Origin: Candidatus Schekmanbacteria bacterium
GTDB lineage: Bacteria > CSSED10-310 > JACPHN01
Assembly (NCBI GenBank): GCA_016188575.1
Contig: JACPHN010000097.1
Location: 1 to 64,000 of the forward strand
Direction of reading: 5' to 3'
Length of the DNA stretch: 64,000 bases
Numbering within the stretch: the stretch's first letter is position 1; each line of letters begins with the position of its first letter. The notes below the pieces were generated by a model that had not been told where the DNA came from, did not search any database, and worked only from the letters and a program-made list of their open reading frames with translations. Both the position numbers and the translations under genes were made by a program. Of this stretch, positions 17,665 through 25,935 are shown piece after piece.

Positions 17665-18699
17665 ATGTCGCGCAAGCAAGGCCCTCCGAGTCTGACGCCT
17701 GAAGCCATCCTCGAGAGAGGCAACGAATATCTCGACGCCGGTGAGATCGAGGAAGCCAAGCGCTGCTTCGAAGAGGCCATCGGGTTGTCTCCAGACTTCG
17801 CCGATGCCTATGTAAACCTCGCTCTCATCTACTTCGATCACCGAGAATTCGTGGCGGCGAAAGTGTTGTTCGAGCGGGCGCTCGACCTGATCGACCGGCG
17901 GGACAGAGCGGAAGGGCGGCGCGGCGAAGAGGACGCCAAACCGGCGGGACGGCGGGCGCGGCGGCGGCGCGGCGAGGAAGCACCCGTTTCTCCTGCAGCC
18001 CCGCCTACCGCGGCGCCCGCGGCGCTTGCGATTCCCAAGGCCAATCCGGCGACGGAGAATCTGGTGCTGCGGGCACTACACGGCATCGGGCTCTGCGGCT
18101 ACTGGCTCGGCAACTACAGCGAAGCATTGGCCGTATATCATGAGATGCTGGGCCGCGATCCCTCGGATTCAATGGGCGTTCGCTATCTCGTCGGCGAGCT
18201 CTACCACCGCCTCGGGCAGCTCCACAAGGCGCTTGCATCGTACGCCGCCAATCCGGATGACCCGCACGTCGCCTACAACCATGCGCTGGCGCTCCACTCC
18301 ATGGGGCGCACGAGGGAGGCGACGGAGCAAATCCTGCGGGCCTTTTTTGTGAACTTGTATATCGCCGCCTTTCTGCTCAATGACAACCGCCCGTGGATTC
18401 GCAGCGCCAAGCAGTGGCACGTGAGCTCTGTGCAGTGGCCCGATCTGGCTGTCCAGTACATCGAGCTATGCGCCGACCTCTGGCAGGAAACACCCGGCGC
18501 GACCGCGTTCCTGAACCAGGTATGGCGCGACGGCGAAACGCAGCGAGCGGTGGAGAATTTCATCCTCACGGCCACGAGACTGGCGCAGGAGCCCGACTTT
18601 CGCCGGCGGTCCGAGCTGCAGCAGCGTATCGCTGACATGCAGTCGGATGAAATCGTGTCAGAGCTGGCCGCGAATATCAATCGCAGGTTTGTGAGCTAG
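17665..18699 (+). CDS. Tetratricopeptide repeat protein
   Basis: 344 residues; GGAGAG precedes the ATG. TPR motifs lie at ~11-80 (ERGNEYLDAGEIEEAKRCF, DAYVNLALIYFDHREFVAA). A basic/Ala-Pro linker (~85-130, GRRARRRRGEEAPVSP) follows. Then come more TPRs at ~130-235 (GLCGYWLGNYSEALAVY, YLVGELYHRLGQLHKAL, YNHALALHSMGRTREA). The C-terminal third (~240-344) is helical and unassigned. There is no signal peptide, so it should be cytoplasmic, probably a protein-interaction scaffold. The partner is unknown. Confidence 0.85.
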   Translation: MSRKQGPPSLTPEAILERGNEYLDAGEIEEAKRCFEEAIGLSPDFADAYVNLALIYFDHREFVAAKVLFERALDLIDRRDRAEGRRGEEDAKPAGRRARRRRGEEAPVSPAAPPTAAPAALAIPKANPATENLVLRALHGIGLCGYWLGNYSEALAVYHEMLGRDPSDSMGVRYLVGELYHRLGQLHKALASYAANPDDPHVAYNHALALHSMGRTREATEQILRAFFVNLYIAAFLLNDNRPWIRSAKQWHVSSVQWPDLAVQYIELCADLWQETPGATAFLNQVWRDGETQRAVENFILTATRLAQEPDFRRRSELQQRIADMQSDEIVSELAANINRRFVS

Positions 18700-18853
18700 C
18701 CGCTCCGCGCCGAGACCCACGTTATTGCCCAGCGCCGAGTGACTGCTTCGCCGGGGCGATGGTTGGCGCACAGGGGCGGTGAGCAGGTGACGGGCCTTGG
18801 TCGCACGCCAAAGGGTCACGCCGCTTTGGGGTGAAAATAGGGGACAGAATTGC

Positions 18854-18879
18854 TTCGGGCGCCCTTTCGAGCACCCGAA
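18854..18879 (-). terminator. Hairpin downstream of tRNA-Asp (candidate terminator)
   Basis: TTCGGGCGC (18854-18862) pairs with GCACCCGAA (18871-18879) with one mismatch. It lies 18 bp past the 3' end of the minus-strand tRNA. The T-tract after it is weak (GCAATTCTG), so this is a candidate only. Confidence 0.4.
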
Positions 18880-18897
18880 AACCGTTTGCTAATGCTA

Positions 18898-18972
18898 CGG
18901 GAGCGACGAGACTTGAACTCGCGACCTCCGGTGTGACAGACCGGCGTTCTAACCGAGCTGAACTACGCCCCC
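18898..18972 (-). tRNA. tRNA-Asp (anticodon GUC)
   Basis: The reverse strand reads GGGGGCGTAGTTCAGCTCGG at the 5' end. The acceptor stem GGGGGCG/CGCTCCC has one G-U pair. The anticodon arm CCGGT-CTGTCAC-ACCGG gives anticodon GTC, and the T arm contains GTTCAAGTC. The 75-nt length includes discriminator G. The 3' CCA is not encoded. A strong promoter lies upstream (18992-19020). Confidence 0.95.
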
Positions 18973-18991
18973 TGATTTCAAGATGCTCTGT

Positions 18992-19020
18992 AGTTTAGAT
19001 GGCGGCGCCAAGGTTGTCAA
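18992..19020 (-). promoter_or_regulatory. Sigma-70 promoter of tRNA-Asp
   Basis: On the minus strand, TTGACA (19020-19015) is followed by a 17-bp spacer and TAAACT (18997-18992). The tRNA begins 20 bp after the -10. The -35 is a perfect match and the spacing ideal. Confidence 0.75.
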
Positions 19021-19032
19021 TGGTCCGGGAGA

Positions 19033-19062
19033 ACCTAAATCCACCGCCGGTTCGACTGCAAG
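19033..19062. repeat. Partial end of the dispersed element
   Basis: ACCTAAATCCACCGCC followed by GGTTCGACTGCAAG. This closely parallels the left end of the copy at 37281 (CCTGAATCCACCGCC, then ACTGCAAG). No matching right end was found before the M14 gene, so it is a solo or decayed end. Confidence 0.5.
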
Positions 19063-19227
19063 TTGTGCGTAGCCCACCACCTGTCAGGGCGGCGATCGCG
19101 CTTCCGTTGCGCCGGGCGATTGGATCATGTACCTGTTGAGCAAAAGGACGCGGCCGCGCGAGGCGACCGCGAACCGCCCTGCGGCGGATGGCAAGCGGCG
19201 AGCTACGTACGGGAAAGGAACCTGGCG

Positions 19228-22215
19228 GTGCGGATGGCAAGAAGGCGAGCACGGGTGCTCCGGGTCGCGCTCATGATGGTGATGCTGGTTTGGGGGCGTC
19301 CGGGGCGCTCCGACTCCGGCGGTGAGGCACTGCAGGTCGATCCCGACGTCCCCGCGCCGGCCGCGGTCCTGGGGTTCGAGCCGGGCGCACGGCCTGCGAC
19401 CGGCGAGGAGATTCTGCGCTACCTGGAGCGGTTGGCGGCGGCGACGCCGCGGGTGCGGCTGCGGGAGTACGCCCGCTCGCACGAAGGCCGCCCGCTCGTT
19501 GTGCTGACGATCAGCTCCACGGTGAATATCAACAATCTCGAGCGCATCCAGGCGGATTTGCGCCGCCTTGGGGATCCCCGATCGCCGGCACCCGCGCCGG
19601 CGGGGAAGCAGCTCGAGGCGCTGCCCGCAGTCATCTGGCTCGAGTATTCGATCCATGGTGATGAGCCGTCCGGAGCCGACGCGTCCCTGGCGCTCGCCTA
19701 CCGCCTTGCGGCCGGCACCGACGCCGCCACGGAGCGCTTGCGCGACCGTCTGATCGTCAGCATCGACCCGAACCAGAACCCCGACGGACGCGCGCGCTAC
19801 CTCGCTCAGACCACGGCCTTTTCCAAGGCCGTGCCCGACCCCGACATGGAGGGTCTCGTCCACCGCGGCCTGTGGCCGTGGGGCCGCGGCAACCACTACC
19901 TGTTCGATCTCAACCGTGACTGGTTCGCGCAGGTGCAGCCCGAGAGCCGCGGCCGCGTGCAGGCGGTCGCCTCCTGGACGCCGCAGCTCATCGTCGACGC
20001 TCACGAGATGGAGAGCTCGGACAGCTTCCTGTTTTCGCCGCCCCGACATCCGTTCAATCCCCACGTCCCGCCCGAGATCCGCGTCTGGTGGGAGCGCTTC
20101 GCCGGCGACCAGGCCCGCGCCTTCGACGCTCGCGGCTGGAGCTACTACACCCGTGAGTGGAATGAGGAGTTCTTCCCGGGTTACGGGACGAGCTGGGCGG
20201 CGAACACCGGAGCCGTCGGAGTCCTGTACGAACAGGGCGCCACCAACGGCGGGGTGGTCCGGCAGCGCGGCGGCGGGTTGGTCACCTTTGCCGAGGCGGT
20301 CGCGCACCAGCTCACGAGCTCGCTCGCGAATCTGCAGACCGCGGCCGAGCACAAGACCGCGCTGCTCACCGACTGGGCCGCGGCCCGGCGGCGCGCCGCT
20401 ACGCGTGGGGCGGACGGCGGACCGCGCAGTTTCATCATTCTCCGCGGGGAAAACCCCGAGCCGGCGCGGCGGCTCGTCGAAGCGCTGCTCACTCAGGGGA
20501 TCGAAGTCCTGGAGAACGAGGCCGCCGTCGAAGCGCGAAACCTCATGGGTTACTTCGATGAGCGCCCGACCAGAGCCGCGCTGCCGTCGGGTTCGTGGCT
20601 CGTGCCAACCGCGCAACCTTTGGGGGCGTTGGTCCGCAACCTGTTCGATGTCCATGTCCCGATGGCGGAAGATTTCCTGGGCGAAGAGCGGGAATGGCTC
20701 GAGCGCGGTCAGGGGTCACGCCTGTACGACGTGACGGCCTGGTCGGTGCCGCTGGCGTTTGGCGTGCAGGCGTACTGGTCGGCCGAGATTCCGGGTGGGG
20801 ACTGGCGCCCGGTTGCATCGGTGCCGCCGCCAGCCGGCCAGTTGGAGAACGAGCGTGGGCGGTATGGTTTCTTGCTCGACGGCCGCTCGGAAAAGGCGAT
20901 GTTTGTCGCCGCGTCACTGCTCAGCGAGGGCGTCCGCATGCGCGTGGCAACCGATCCCTTCGTTTTCGGCGGCACGTCGTACGAGCGCGGGGCGCTGCTG
21001 GTGCGGCGGGATGAGAACGAACGCGCTGATATTCAAGCGCTGCTGGCGGACCTCGCGCGGCGACATGGCGTGACGGTTCAGGGTGTCGACGGGGCCCGAG
21101 CCAACGATGGGCCGGACCTGGGCGGAAACCAGTTCGCGCCGCTGGCGCCGCTGCGCATCGGGGTCTTCGCCGGAGACCCGATCCATCCCTCCGTGTTCGG
21201 TGCCGTCTGGCACCTGCTCGACGTCGAGATGAAGGTGCGAAGCTCCAACCTCGACATCGGCCAGCTCGCGGACATCGACCTCGATCGCTACACCGTGCTC
21301 GTCCTGCCGCCGACCTACGCCGAACCCGAAGCGCTACGGGAGCGCCTGGGAGCGAAGGGGCTGGCGCGCCTGCGCGAATGGGCGAACGCCGGTGGCACGC
21401 TCATCGGCATCGGGACTGCCGCCGAGCTGCTCGCCGACGCTGATAGCGGTGTTTTGGAGAGCCGCCCGAGACGCCAGGTGCTCGACCGCTTTCCCCCAGT
21501 GGTCCTGGGCCTGGGTCGCGCGGAGGTCGCCGCATCGGGGCCGCTGCAGGCGCGGGGGGTGGCGGCGCCGGCGCCGTCTCCGGTCGCGGGGACGGATGAG
21601 AAAGCCCGTGGCAGAAGCAACGAGATGACGAAGCCACCGCTCCGCTGGCACGACCCCAAGGTATACGCCGTGGCGCCTGTGGTCGGCCCCGCCGCGCGCC
21701 CCTTTCTCCCCAAGGACGCCGCTACGTTTGCCCTTCCGGATCGACTTGTGAGCCTCGACGCGTGGCTCGGCGAGGAGCTCGCGGCGGCGGGGACCGACGA
21801 GCTCAAGGCGCAACTTCGCGGGGCCGCCGACGCCCGGCTCCGGTCCTTCCACCCGCAAGGTGCCTACCTTCGCGTGGAGCTGGATCCCCGGCACTGGGTC
21901 GCCTATGGAGCGGGCAAGTCGATCGCGGCGCTCATGGATGCGAGCGAAGTCTTCCTGGGACTGGGTGCCGCCGAGGTCCCGGGGCGCTTCGCGGATCTCG
22001 CCGACTTGCATCTGTCCGGCCTGTTGTGGCCCGAGGCCGCCGGGAGAATCGCCCATTCCGCGTATGCGCTACGCGAGTCGATCGGGCGCGGTCAGGCCAT
22101 TCTCTTCGCAGCCAATCCGCTCTTTCGCGGCTACGCGCTCGCGACCCGGCGGCTGTTCATCAATGCGGTGGTGCTCGGGCCCGGCATGGGCACCCGCTAC
22201 CCGTCGCCCTGGTGA
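19228..22215 (+). CDS. Secreted M14-family zinc carboxypeptidase-like protein, large
   Basis: About 995 residues. The start is set at GTG 19228 (AAGGAA 9 bp upstream); ATG 19234 is the alternative. The signal peptide is RVALMMVMLVWG. The M14 zinc-site motif HxxE is His143-Gly-Asp-Glu146 in YSIHGDEPSG, and the third ligand is probably His259 in VDAHEME. DPNQNPDGRARY and DLNRDW are the usual M14 substrate-loop motifs. Roughly residues 660-990 look like a class I glutamine-amidotransferase-like fold (LVLPPTYAEPEALRERLG, GGTLIGIGTAAELLAD), as in other ~900-1000 residue M14 proteins. It should trim peptides in the periplasm or outside the cell. No operon partner is visible. Confidence 0.88.
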   Translation: MRMARRRARVLRVALMMVMLVWGRPGRSDSGGEALQVDPDVPAPAAVLGFEPGARPATGEEILRYLERLAAATPRVRLREYARSHEGRPLVVLTISSTVNINNLERIQADLRRLGDPRSPAPAPAGKQLEALPAVIWLEYSIHGDEPSGADASLALAYRLAAGTDAATERLRDRLIVSIDPNQNPDGRARYLAQTTAFSKAVPDPDMEGLVHRGLWPWGRGNHYLFDLNRDWFAQVQPESRGRVQAVASWTPQLIVDAHEMESSDSFLFSPPRHPFNPHVPPEIRVWWERFAGDQARAFDARGWSYYTREWNEEFFPGYGTSWAANTGAVGVLYEQGATNGGVVRQRGGGLVTFAEAVAHQLTSSLANLQTAAEHKTALLTDWAAARRRAATRGADGGPRSFIILRGENPEPARRLVEALLTQGIEVLENEAAVEARNLMGYFDERPTRAALPSGSWLVPTAQPLGALVRNLFDVHVPMAEDFLGEEREWLERGQGSRLYDVTAWSVPLAFGVQAYWSAEIPGGDWRPVASVPPPAGQLENERGRYGFLLDGRSEKAMFVAASLLSEGVRMRVATDPFVFGGTSYERGALLVRRDENERADIQALLADLARRHGVTVQGVDGARANDGPDLGGNQFAPLAPLRIGVFAGDPIHPSVFGAVWHLLDVEMKVRSSNLDIGQLADIDLDRYTVLVLPPTYAEPEALRERLGAKGLARLREWANAGGTLIGIGTAAELLADADSGVLESRPRRQVLDRFPPVVLGLGRAEVAASGPLQARGVAAPAPSPVAGTDEKARGRSNEMTKPPLRWHDPKVYAVAPVVGPAARPFLPKDAATFALPDRLVSLDAWLGEELAAAGTDELKAQLRGAADARLRSFHPQGAYLRVELDPRHWVAYGAGKSIAALMDASEVFLGLGAAEVPGRFADLADLHLSGLLWPEAAGRIAHSAYALRESIGRGQAILFAANPLFRGYALATRRLFINAVVLGPGMGTRYPSPW

Positions 22216-22252
22216 TTGATGACGGCGAGGGGCCGGCGATTTCCGAGGGCGT

Positions 22253-22266
22253 CCTGAATCCACCGC
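22253..22266. repeat. Partial end of the dispersed element
   Basis: CCTGAATCCACCGC, identical to the left end of the copy at 37281 over 14 bases. No right end was found nearby. Confidence 0.45.
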
Positions 22267-22497
22267 TGGTTTGGTGCGAGGACTCCGTCATCGTCATGCC
22301 GGAGAGGATGTCAAAGTTTCCACATTGGGATTGGCGCACCCGCGCCATCCGGGCTTCGCGCATGGTGAGAGGGCCGTGCGCAGTGAAGTAGGCGTTTTGC
22401 CAGCGACGATGGTCGTTGCGGCAGCGCCCCTGTCCGGTCCGCCCGGCATGCGCCTGGCCCTGCTTTCCGGGTCGACACCGGTAGCAACGGTTGAGCC

Positions 22498-22530
22498 TTG
22501 TACAAGCAAATCGACACCAGTTTGTACAAC
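22498..22530. repeat. TTGTACAA double palindrome, copy A
   Basis: Two TTGTACAA palindromes (22498-22505 and 22522-22529), with CAG before and C after the second (CAGTTTGTACAAC). A very similar arrangement occurs at 25527-25554 on the other side of the C39-like gene. It could be an operator for a dimeric repressor, or paired ends of a former insertion. Confidence 0.55.
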
Positions 22531-22723
22531 TTCGTCCGGTTAGGCCGATAGCGGTCTCACTTCGGGCCATCGCGATGCCCGCGTTTCTGTTCTCTGCCGA
22601 GCTTCTCTGTTGGCGAGTAAGTGGTACGGATATTGCAACACCACGCATGTCGCGAAACTTCCGACAGGCAGCAAGGCTTCGTGTTTCCTGTGCATCGCCT
22701 TCCGGATCTACTGGAGGTAAAAC

Positions 22724-25009
22724 ATGTGTATAGAAGTGAAATGTCAAAGATATGAACAAGCTACATACGTGGCAGCATGTGCCAAAGGCTCTTTCTACGC
22801 GCGTTGTCTCTGTGCAGCTCTAGTTTTCTGTTCGTTGAGCGCTTACGGAAACGTGCAGGCGAAGCAGAGCTGGAGCACCAAGATCACCGGCGTGCCCGAC
22901 TATGATCAGAAACGGGACGACCTGCCGAAAAATGGCAAGAACTATTGCGTTCCCACAGTGACAATGAACGGTTTCTCCTACGCCGCCTACCACGGCTGGC
23001 TACAAGCGATCTATCCTTTCTACTTGATGTGGTTTGACCTCTGGGACACCTACGACGGAATCACGTCTGGCATTAACCTGCTAGGTGCGTTCATGGACAC
23101 GGATGCCGATAGTGGTACCAACCACTCAGACGCTATCGATGGAATCTATGATTGGCTCTCCGTTTCGCCGGGACATCCGTTCTCTGCTGTTTTCGAAATC
23201 GAAGCCGAAGATGTTGGCGGAGGCTACGGCGGACCTGGCTGGATGCAGGAGTGGCTCCTGGCTGGGGCCCAGATCCGCATGGGAGTCCTGTGGTGCAAGG
23301 GCGAGGACCACGACGATTGCGATGGCGGTCACGCGCGGTCGTTGGTCGGTGTTGGGTATGGAGCATGGTCAGGAGGTGGCGAAGGTTCTATTGTCTGGTA
23401 CAGGGACCCTGCCAAGGACGACGGCGACATTAATAAGCAGTCCACATGGAAGACGCACAAGCAGCGAGCATATTGGAATCCAGAGGCAGAGATGTACTGC
23501 ATTGGCGCAAAGAAACCGGCCAACAAGTCGCAGGCATGCATCAAGCGCTATGCACTCATGGTCCCATGGTTGGGCGCGGAAACCTGGGACGAAGCAACCG
23601 CCGAGGCCGCTGTCCCCTACAACTACAACTCCGCCTCCAGTGCTACCTCGCTGGTCATTACCAGGCCGGCATTTTCGGTAGATGGCTTCGGTAGCATAGA
23701 GTCCATGGTTGTAAAGCTGCCCCGGGGCGCGTCCATCGATGGCGTGGTCTTCGACCCGATCCGCCCGCGGGTTCTGGTGGCTTCGGCGATGAGCAACGCC
23801 GTGTTGGCCGCGCACGTGGTGTCGGGTGAGGTCGAGACCGTTGCCAATGTGGCGGGGCCCCGCGCGCTGGCGCTGGGGGGCCACGACAAGACGCTTTACG
23901 TCCTCGCCAAGAATGGCCTGCTGGGTTTGGACCGTCACGGCCGGACCGTCGCTCGCGCCGCCGTATCGGGCGACACTACGGCGCTGGCCTATGATCCCGT
24001 GGCACAACGCGTGGTGACGGCGTCAGCCTCCGGGCTGCGTTTCTTCGATACGCGCCTTCGCGCGCTCTACTCGGTGGCCCTCACCGGGTTGGGCGGAAGG
24101 GAAGAGGTGCTCCTGCAGGCGGACCCGTTGCGCGGCGGCCTGTGGGTCCTGAAACGAGGAGCTGCCACAGCCAAGCGAGTTGTCGTCAAGTCAGCGCGCG
24201 ATATCCAGGTTGCCGACATTGCCCTGGACGGCGTAGTGGCGGCGCGCGCACTCGCCGTGGATACCTCCGGGAATCTACTCCTGAGCGACGAAGGCGTGGT
24301 CAAGGTGTTCTCCGCCGAGGGAAAACGGCGTTTGGGCGCCTCCGTTCTCGATGGTTCCCGCGCTGGCCGCATTCTCGCCGTGCCTCGGAGCTTTAACTCG
24401 GTTGACCCCAACGAACCGCGCGAAGAAGAGCGGAACACCCTGCCGCCCGAAATCTATGGCGACGAGGAGCTCGGGATCGTCGGACACGGCGAGGAGGAAG
24501 AGCCCACAGAGGACGACCTCCCCCAACTCGCGAGAGCGCATGATCGCCAGTTCCGCATGAGCTGCCTGAATGTGGCCGACCGCGCTGCCTGCGAAAAGCT
24601 GGTGGCGGAGATCGGCGTTGCCTACCTCCGGGTGACGGAGAGCCAGGAGCCTGGCGCCGGCCCCACCCTCGCCATCTGGAAAGGCCGTGAGGCTTTCGAG
24701 AATTGCGGCAGTGAGGATGGCCCGGATTGGAATGAGAGCGCCACCTGCCCCTTGCAGCACGACGGCACGCCCGAGGGGCTGGCCGCGCGTCTGCCGCTGC
24801 GGGACGACGGCACCATGTATGCCGCCCAGCGGAGCTACGAAGACTCGGACGAGCTCGGCAAATGCAGGCGTACGGGCGTCGAGCGCGTCTTCATCCACGG
24901 AGACCATGACGAGCTCGACATCGTCGCCAAGTTCATGAACGAGCGCCTCGATTCCTGCGCCGGGAGTCAATGGCAAGCGTTTGCGGTGGGGTTCGCTGCT
25001 ATCCATTGA
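22724..25009 (+). CDS. Secreted C39-like cysteine peptidase domain with propeller-like region
   Basis: 761 residues; GGAGG lies 6 bp before the ATG. A signal peptide spans about 22-47 (LCAALVFCSLSAYGNVQA). Residues ~60-240 resemble a papain-fold C39-like domain: Cys75 in NYCVPTV, His203 in GGHARSLVGVGYG and Asp in VWYRDP. The family pattern is CGPT / GH / DP; here the Gly after Cys is Val. Residues ~310-560 carry repeats like beta-propeller blades (VVFDPIRPRVLVASAMSN, KTLYVLAKNGLLGLDRHGR, LRFFDTRLRALYS). A C-terminal Cys-containing region (~600-761) is unassigned. The role is unknown; it may be a secreted hydrolase or adhesin. N-terminal codon use is less GC-rich than in neighbours, and TTGTACAA repeats flank the gene, suggesting an acquired segment. 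Confidence 0.6.
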   Translation: MCIEVKCQRYEQATYVAACAKGSFYARCLCAALVFCSLSAYGNVQAKQSWSTKITGVPDYDQKRDDLPKNGKNYCVPTVTMNGFSYAAYHGWLQAIYPFYLMWFDLWDTYDGITSGINLLGAFMDTDADSGTNHSDAIDGIYDWLSVSPGHPFSAVFEIEAEDVGGGYGGPGWMQEWLLAGAQIRMGVLWCKGEDHDDCDGGHARSLVGVGYGAWSGGGEGSIVWYRDPAKDDGDINKQSTWKTHKQRAYWNPEAEMYCIGAKKPANKSQACIKRYALMVPWLGAETWDEATAEAAVPYNYNSASSATSLVITRPAFSVDGFGSIESMVVKLPRGASIDGVVFDPIRPRVLVASAMSNAVLAAHVVSGEVETVANVAGPRALALGGHDKTLYVLAKNGLLGLDRHGRTVARAAVSGDTTALAYDPVAQRVVTASASGLRFFDTRLRALYSVALTGLGGREEVLLQADPLRGGLWVLKRGAATAKRVVVKSARDIQVADIALDGVVAARALAVDTSGNLLLSDEGVVKVFSAEGKRRLGASVLDGSRAGRILAVPRSFNSVDPNEPREEERNTLPPEIYGDEELGIVGHGEEEEPTEDDLPQLARAHDRQFRMSCLNVADRAACEKLVAEIGVAYLRVTESQEPGAGPTLAIWKGREAFENCGSEDGPDWNESATCPLQHDGTPEGLAARLPLRDDGTMYAAQRSYEDSDELGKCRRTGVERVFIHGDHDELDIVAKFMNERLDSCAGSQWQAFAVGFAAIH

Positions 25010-25099
25010 CGCGGGGAGCATTGCCGTGGACTCTTGCACCTACCCAGCGTGAGTGATGGTCACTGCCCAAAGTCAAGCGACCGGCTACGCGGGAGTGAG

Positions 25100-25134
25100 C
25101 ATGTAAGGACGCCGGCCTTGGGGCCGGCGACATG
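25100..25134 (+). terminator. Hairpin after the C39-like gene (candidate terminator)
   Basis: CGCCGGCC (25110-25117), loop TTGG, GGCCGGCG (25122-25129): a perfect 8-bp GC stem. Outer CATGT/ACATG arms (25100-25104, 25130-25134) extend it after an unpaired stretch on the left. It lies 91 bp past the stop. There is no T-tract, so the terminator role is uncertain. Confidence 0.4.
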
Positions 25135-25526
25135 TTTGGGCGGGGTTGCGGACATCCGCCGCACAAAGGGCCACGCCACGACAACGAATTGGCGCGAAAT
25201 GCTGCCCAGATGAAACGTGAATGCCCTGCCCGGGGTCGTCCACCGCCGCGCGTTGCCTGATTACTCCTCCGACAGGCGTGGCGCCTGCCCAGAGCGGACG
25301 ACCCTCGGGCGAGGCTTTTTTCGCCGGAGCGAGCGCGGCAGCGAGTAGGCGTCGGGTCGGCGTTCGTCCGCGGCGCGCTGGCGATGGTGCCGCAGCTCCA
25401 GCTCGGACGGCTGCAGCTCGGATTCGACCGCGCCGCAGATAGCGGAGGATATCTGGTTTGCGCAGCGCAACCTCGCAAGTGTCCAGAGCGAGGGCGATGC
25501 CGCCTGCGAGAATGCCGGCGGACGAT

Positions 25527-25554
25527 TTGTACAAACCGATGTCAGTTTGTACAA
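25527..25554. repeat. TTGTACAA double palindrome, copy B
   Basis: TTGTACAA at 25527-25534 and 25547-25554, with CAG before and CC after the second. It is the same design as copy A (22498-22530), with a spacer four bases shorter and the same orientation. The two copies bracket the C39-like gene about 3 kb apart. Confidence 0.55.
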
Positions 25555-25935
25555 CCCGTGGCGCCTGACGATGGGAGAGACGCCGGCGGCAGGCACGGAG
25601 TCACCGACGCCAATTGCGCGCCATGCGCGGGCTGCCCGGATTTGCGAGGTTTCGCTTGTCGCCCAGGTGTGGCACCCCGATTGCAGTTACTGGCCCGATG
25701 ATCACCATGCACGAAATCGCCGCACCCGATGCCGGGACGCCACGACGCGAGGCGCTACCGGGCGCCCAGTCGGCGCACGCCCGCTTGATGTTCTTCGTGC
25801 CGGTGAATAGCCTGGTTTTCGTGGTTACACCGACCGAGGGTCGGGGCAGTCGGTGCCATGGGGCGACGCAGAGTCGATGCGTTCTCGACACGACGGCCAA
25901 GGGAGATGGGAGCGACGGGCGCACGGAGGATCGGC

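Larger units (their letters stand above)
22216..22723. other. Intergenic region upstream of the C39-like gene
   Basis: 508 bp with no convincing gene. It contains a solo element end (22253) and the first TTGTACAA double palindrome (22498). The start of the next gene is preceded by GGAGG at about 22713. Composition becomes visibly less GC-rich from about 22700. Confidence 0.6.
25010..25935. other. Intergenic region with hairpin and TTGTACAA repeat
   Basis: 926 bp. ORFs exist on both strands (for example 25085-25534 minus), but they are Arg/Ala-rich, run through the repeat and have no ribosome-binding site, so I treat the region as non-coding. It contains the hairpin at 25100-25134 and the second TTGTACAA pair at 25527-25554. 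It ends with GGAGGA just before the next gene's ATG. Confidence 0.55.

Noticed and set aside
18834-18850. AATAGGGGACAGAATT stretch, a motif I associate with REP/RAYT transposase neighbourhoods
   Set aside because: A single short match with no transposase gene or palindrome nearby; too weak to list as a mobile element.
19084-20655. 523-codon minus-strand ORF opposite the M14 gene
   Set aside because: Shadow frame; the M14 protein has zinc-site motifs and a signal peptide.
25085-25534. 149-codon minus-strand ORF between the C39-like and cohesin genes
   Set aside because: Starts inside the TTGTACAA repeat, Arg/Ala-rich, no ribosome-binding site; similar translations of this repeat look like a database artefact.
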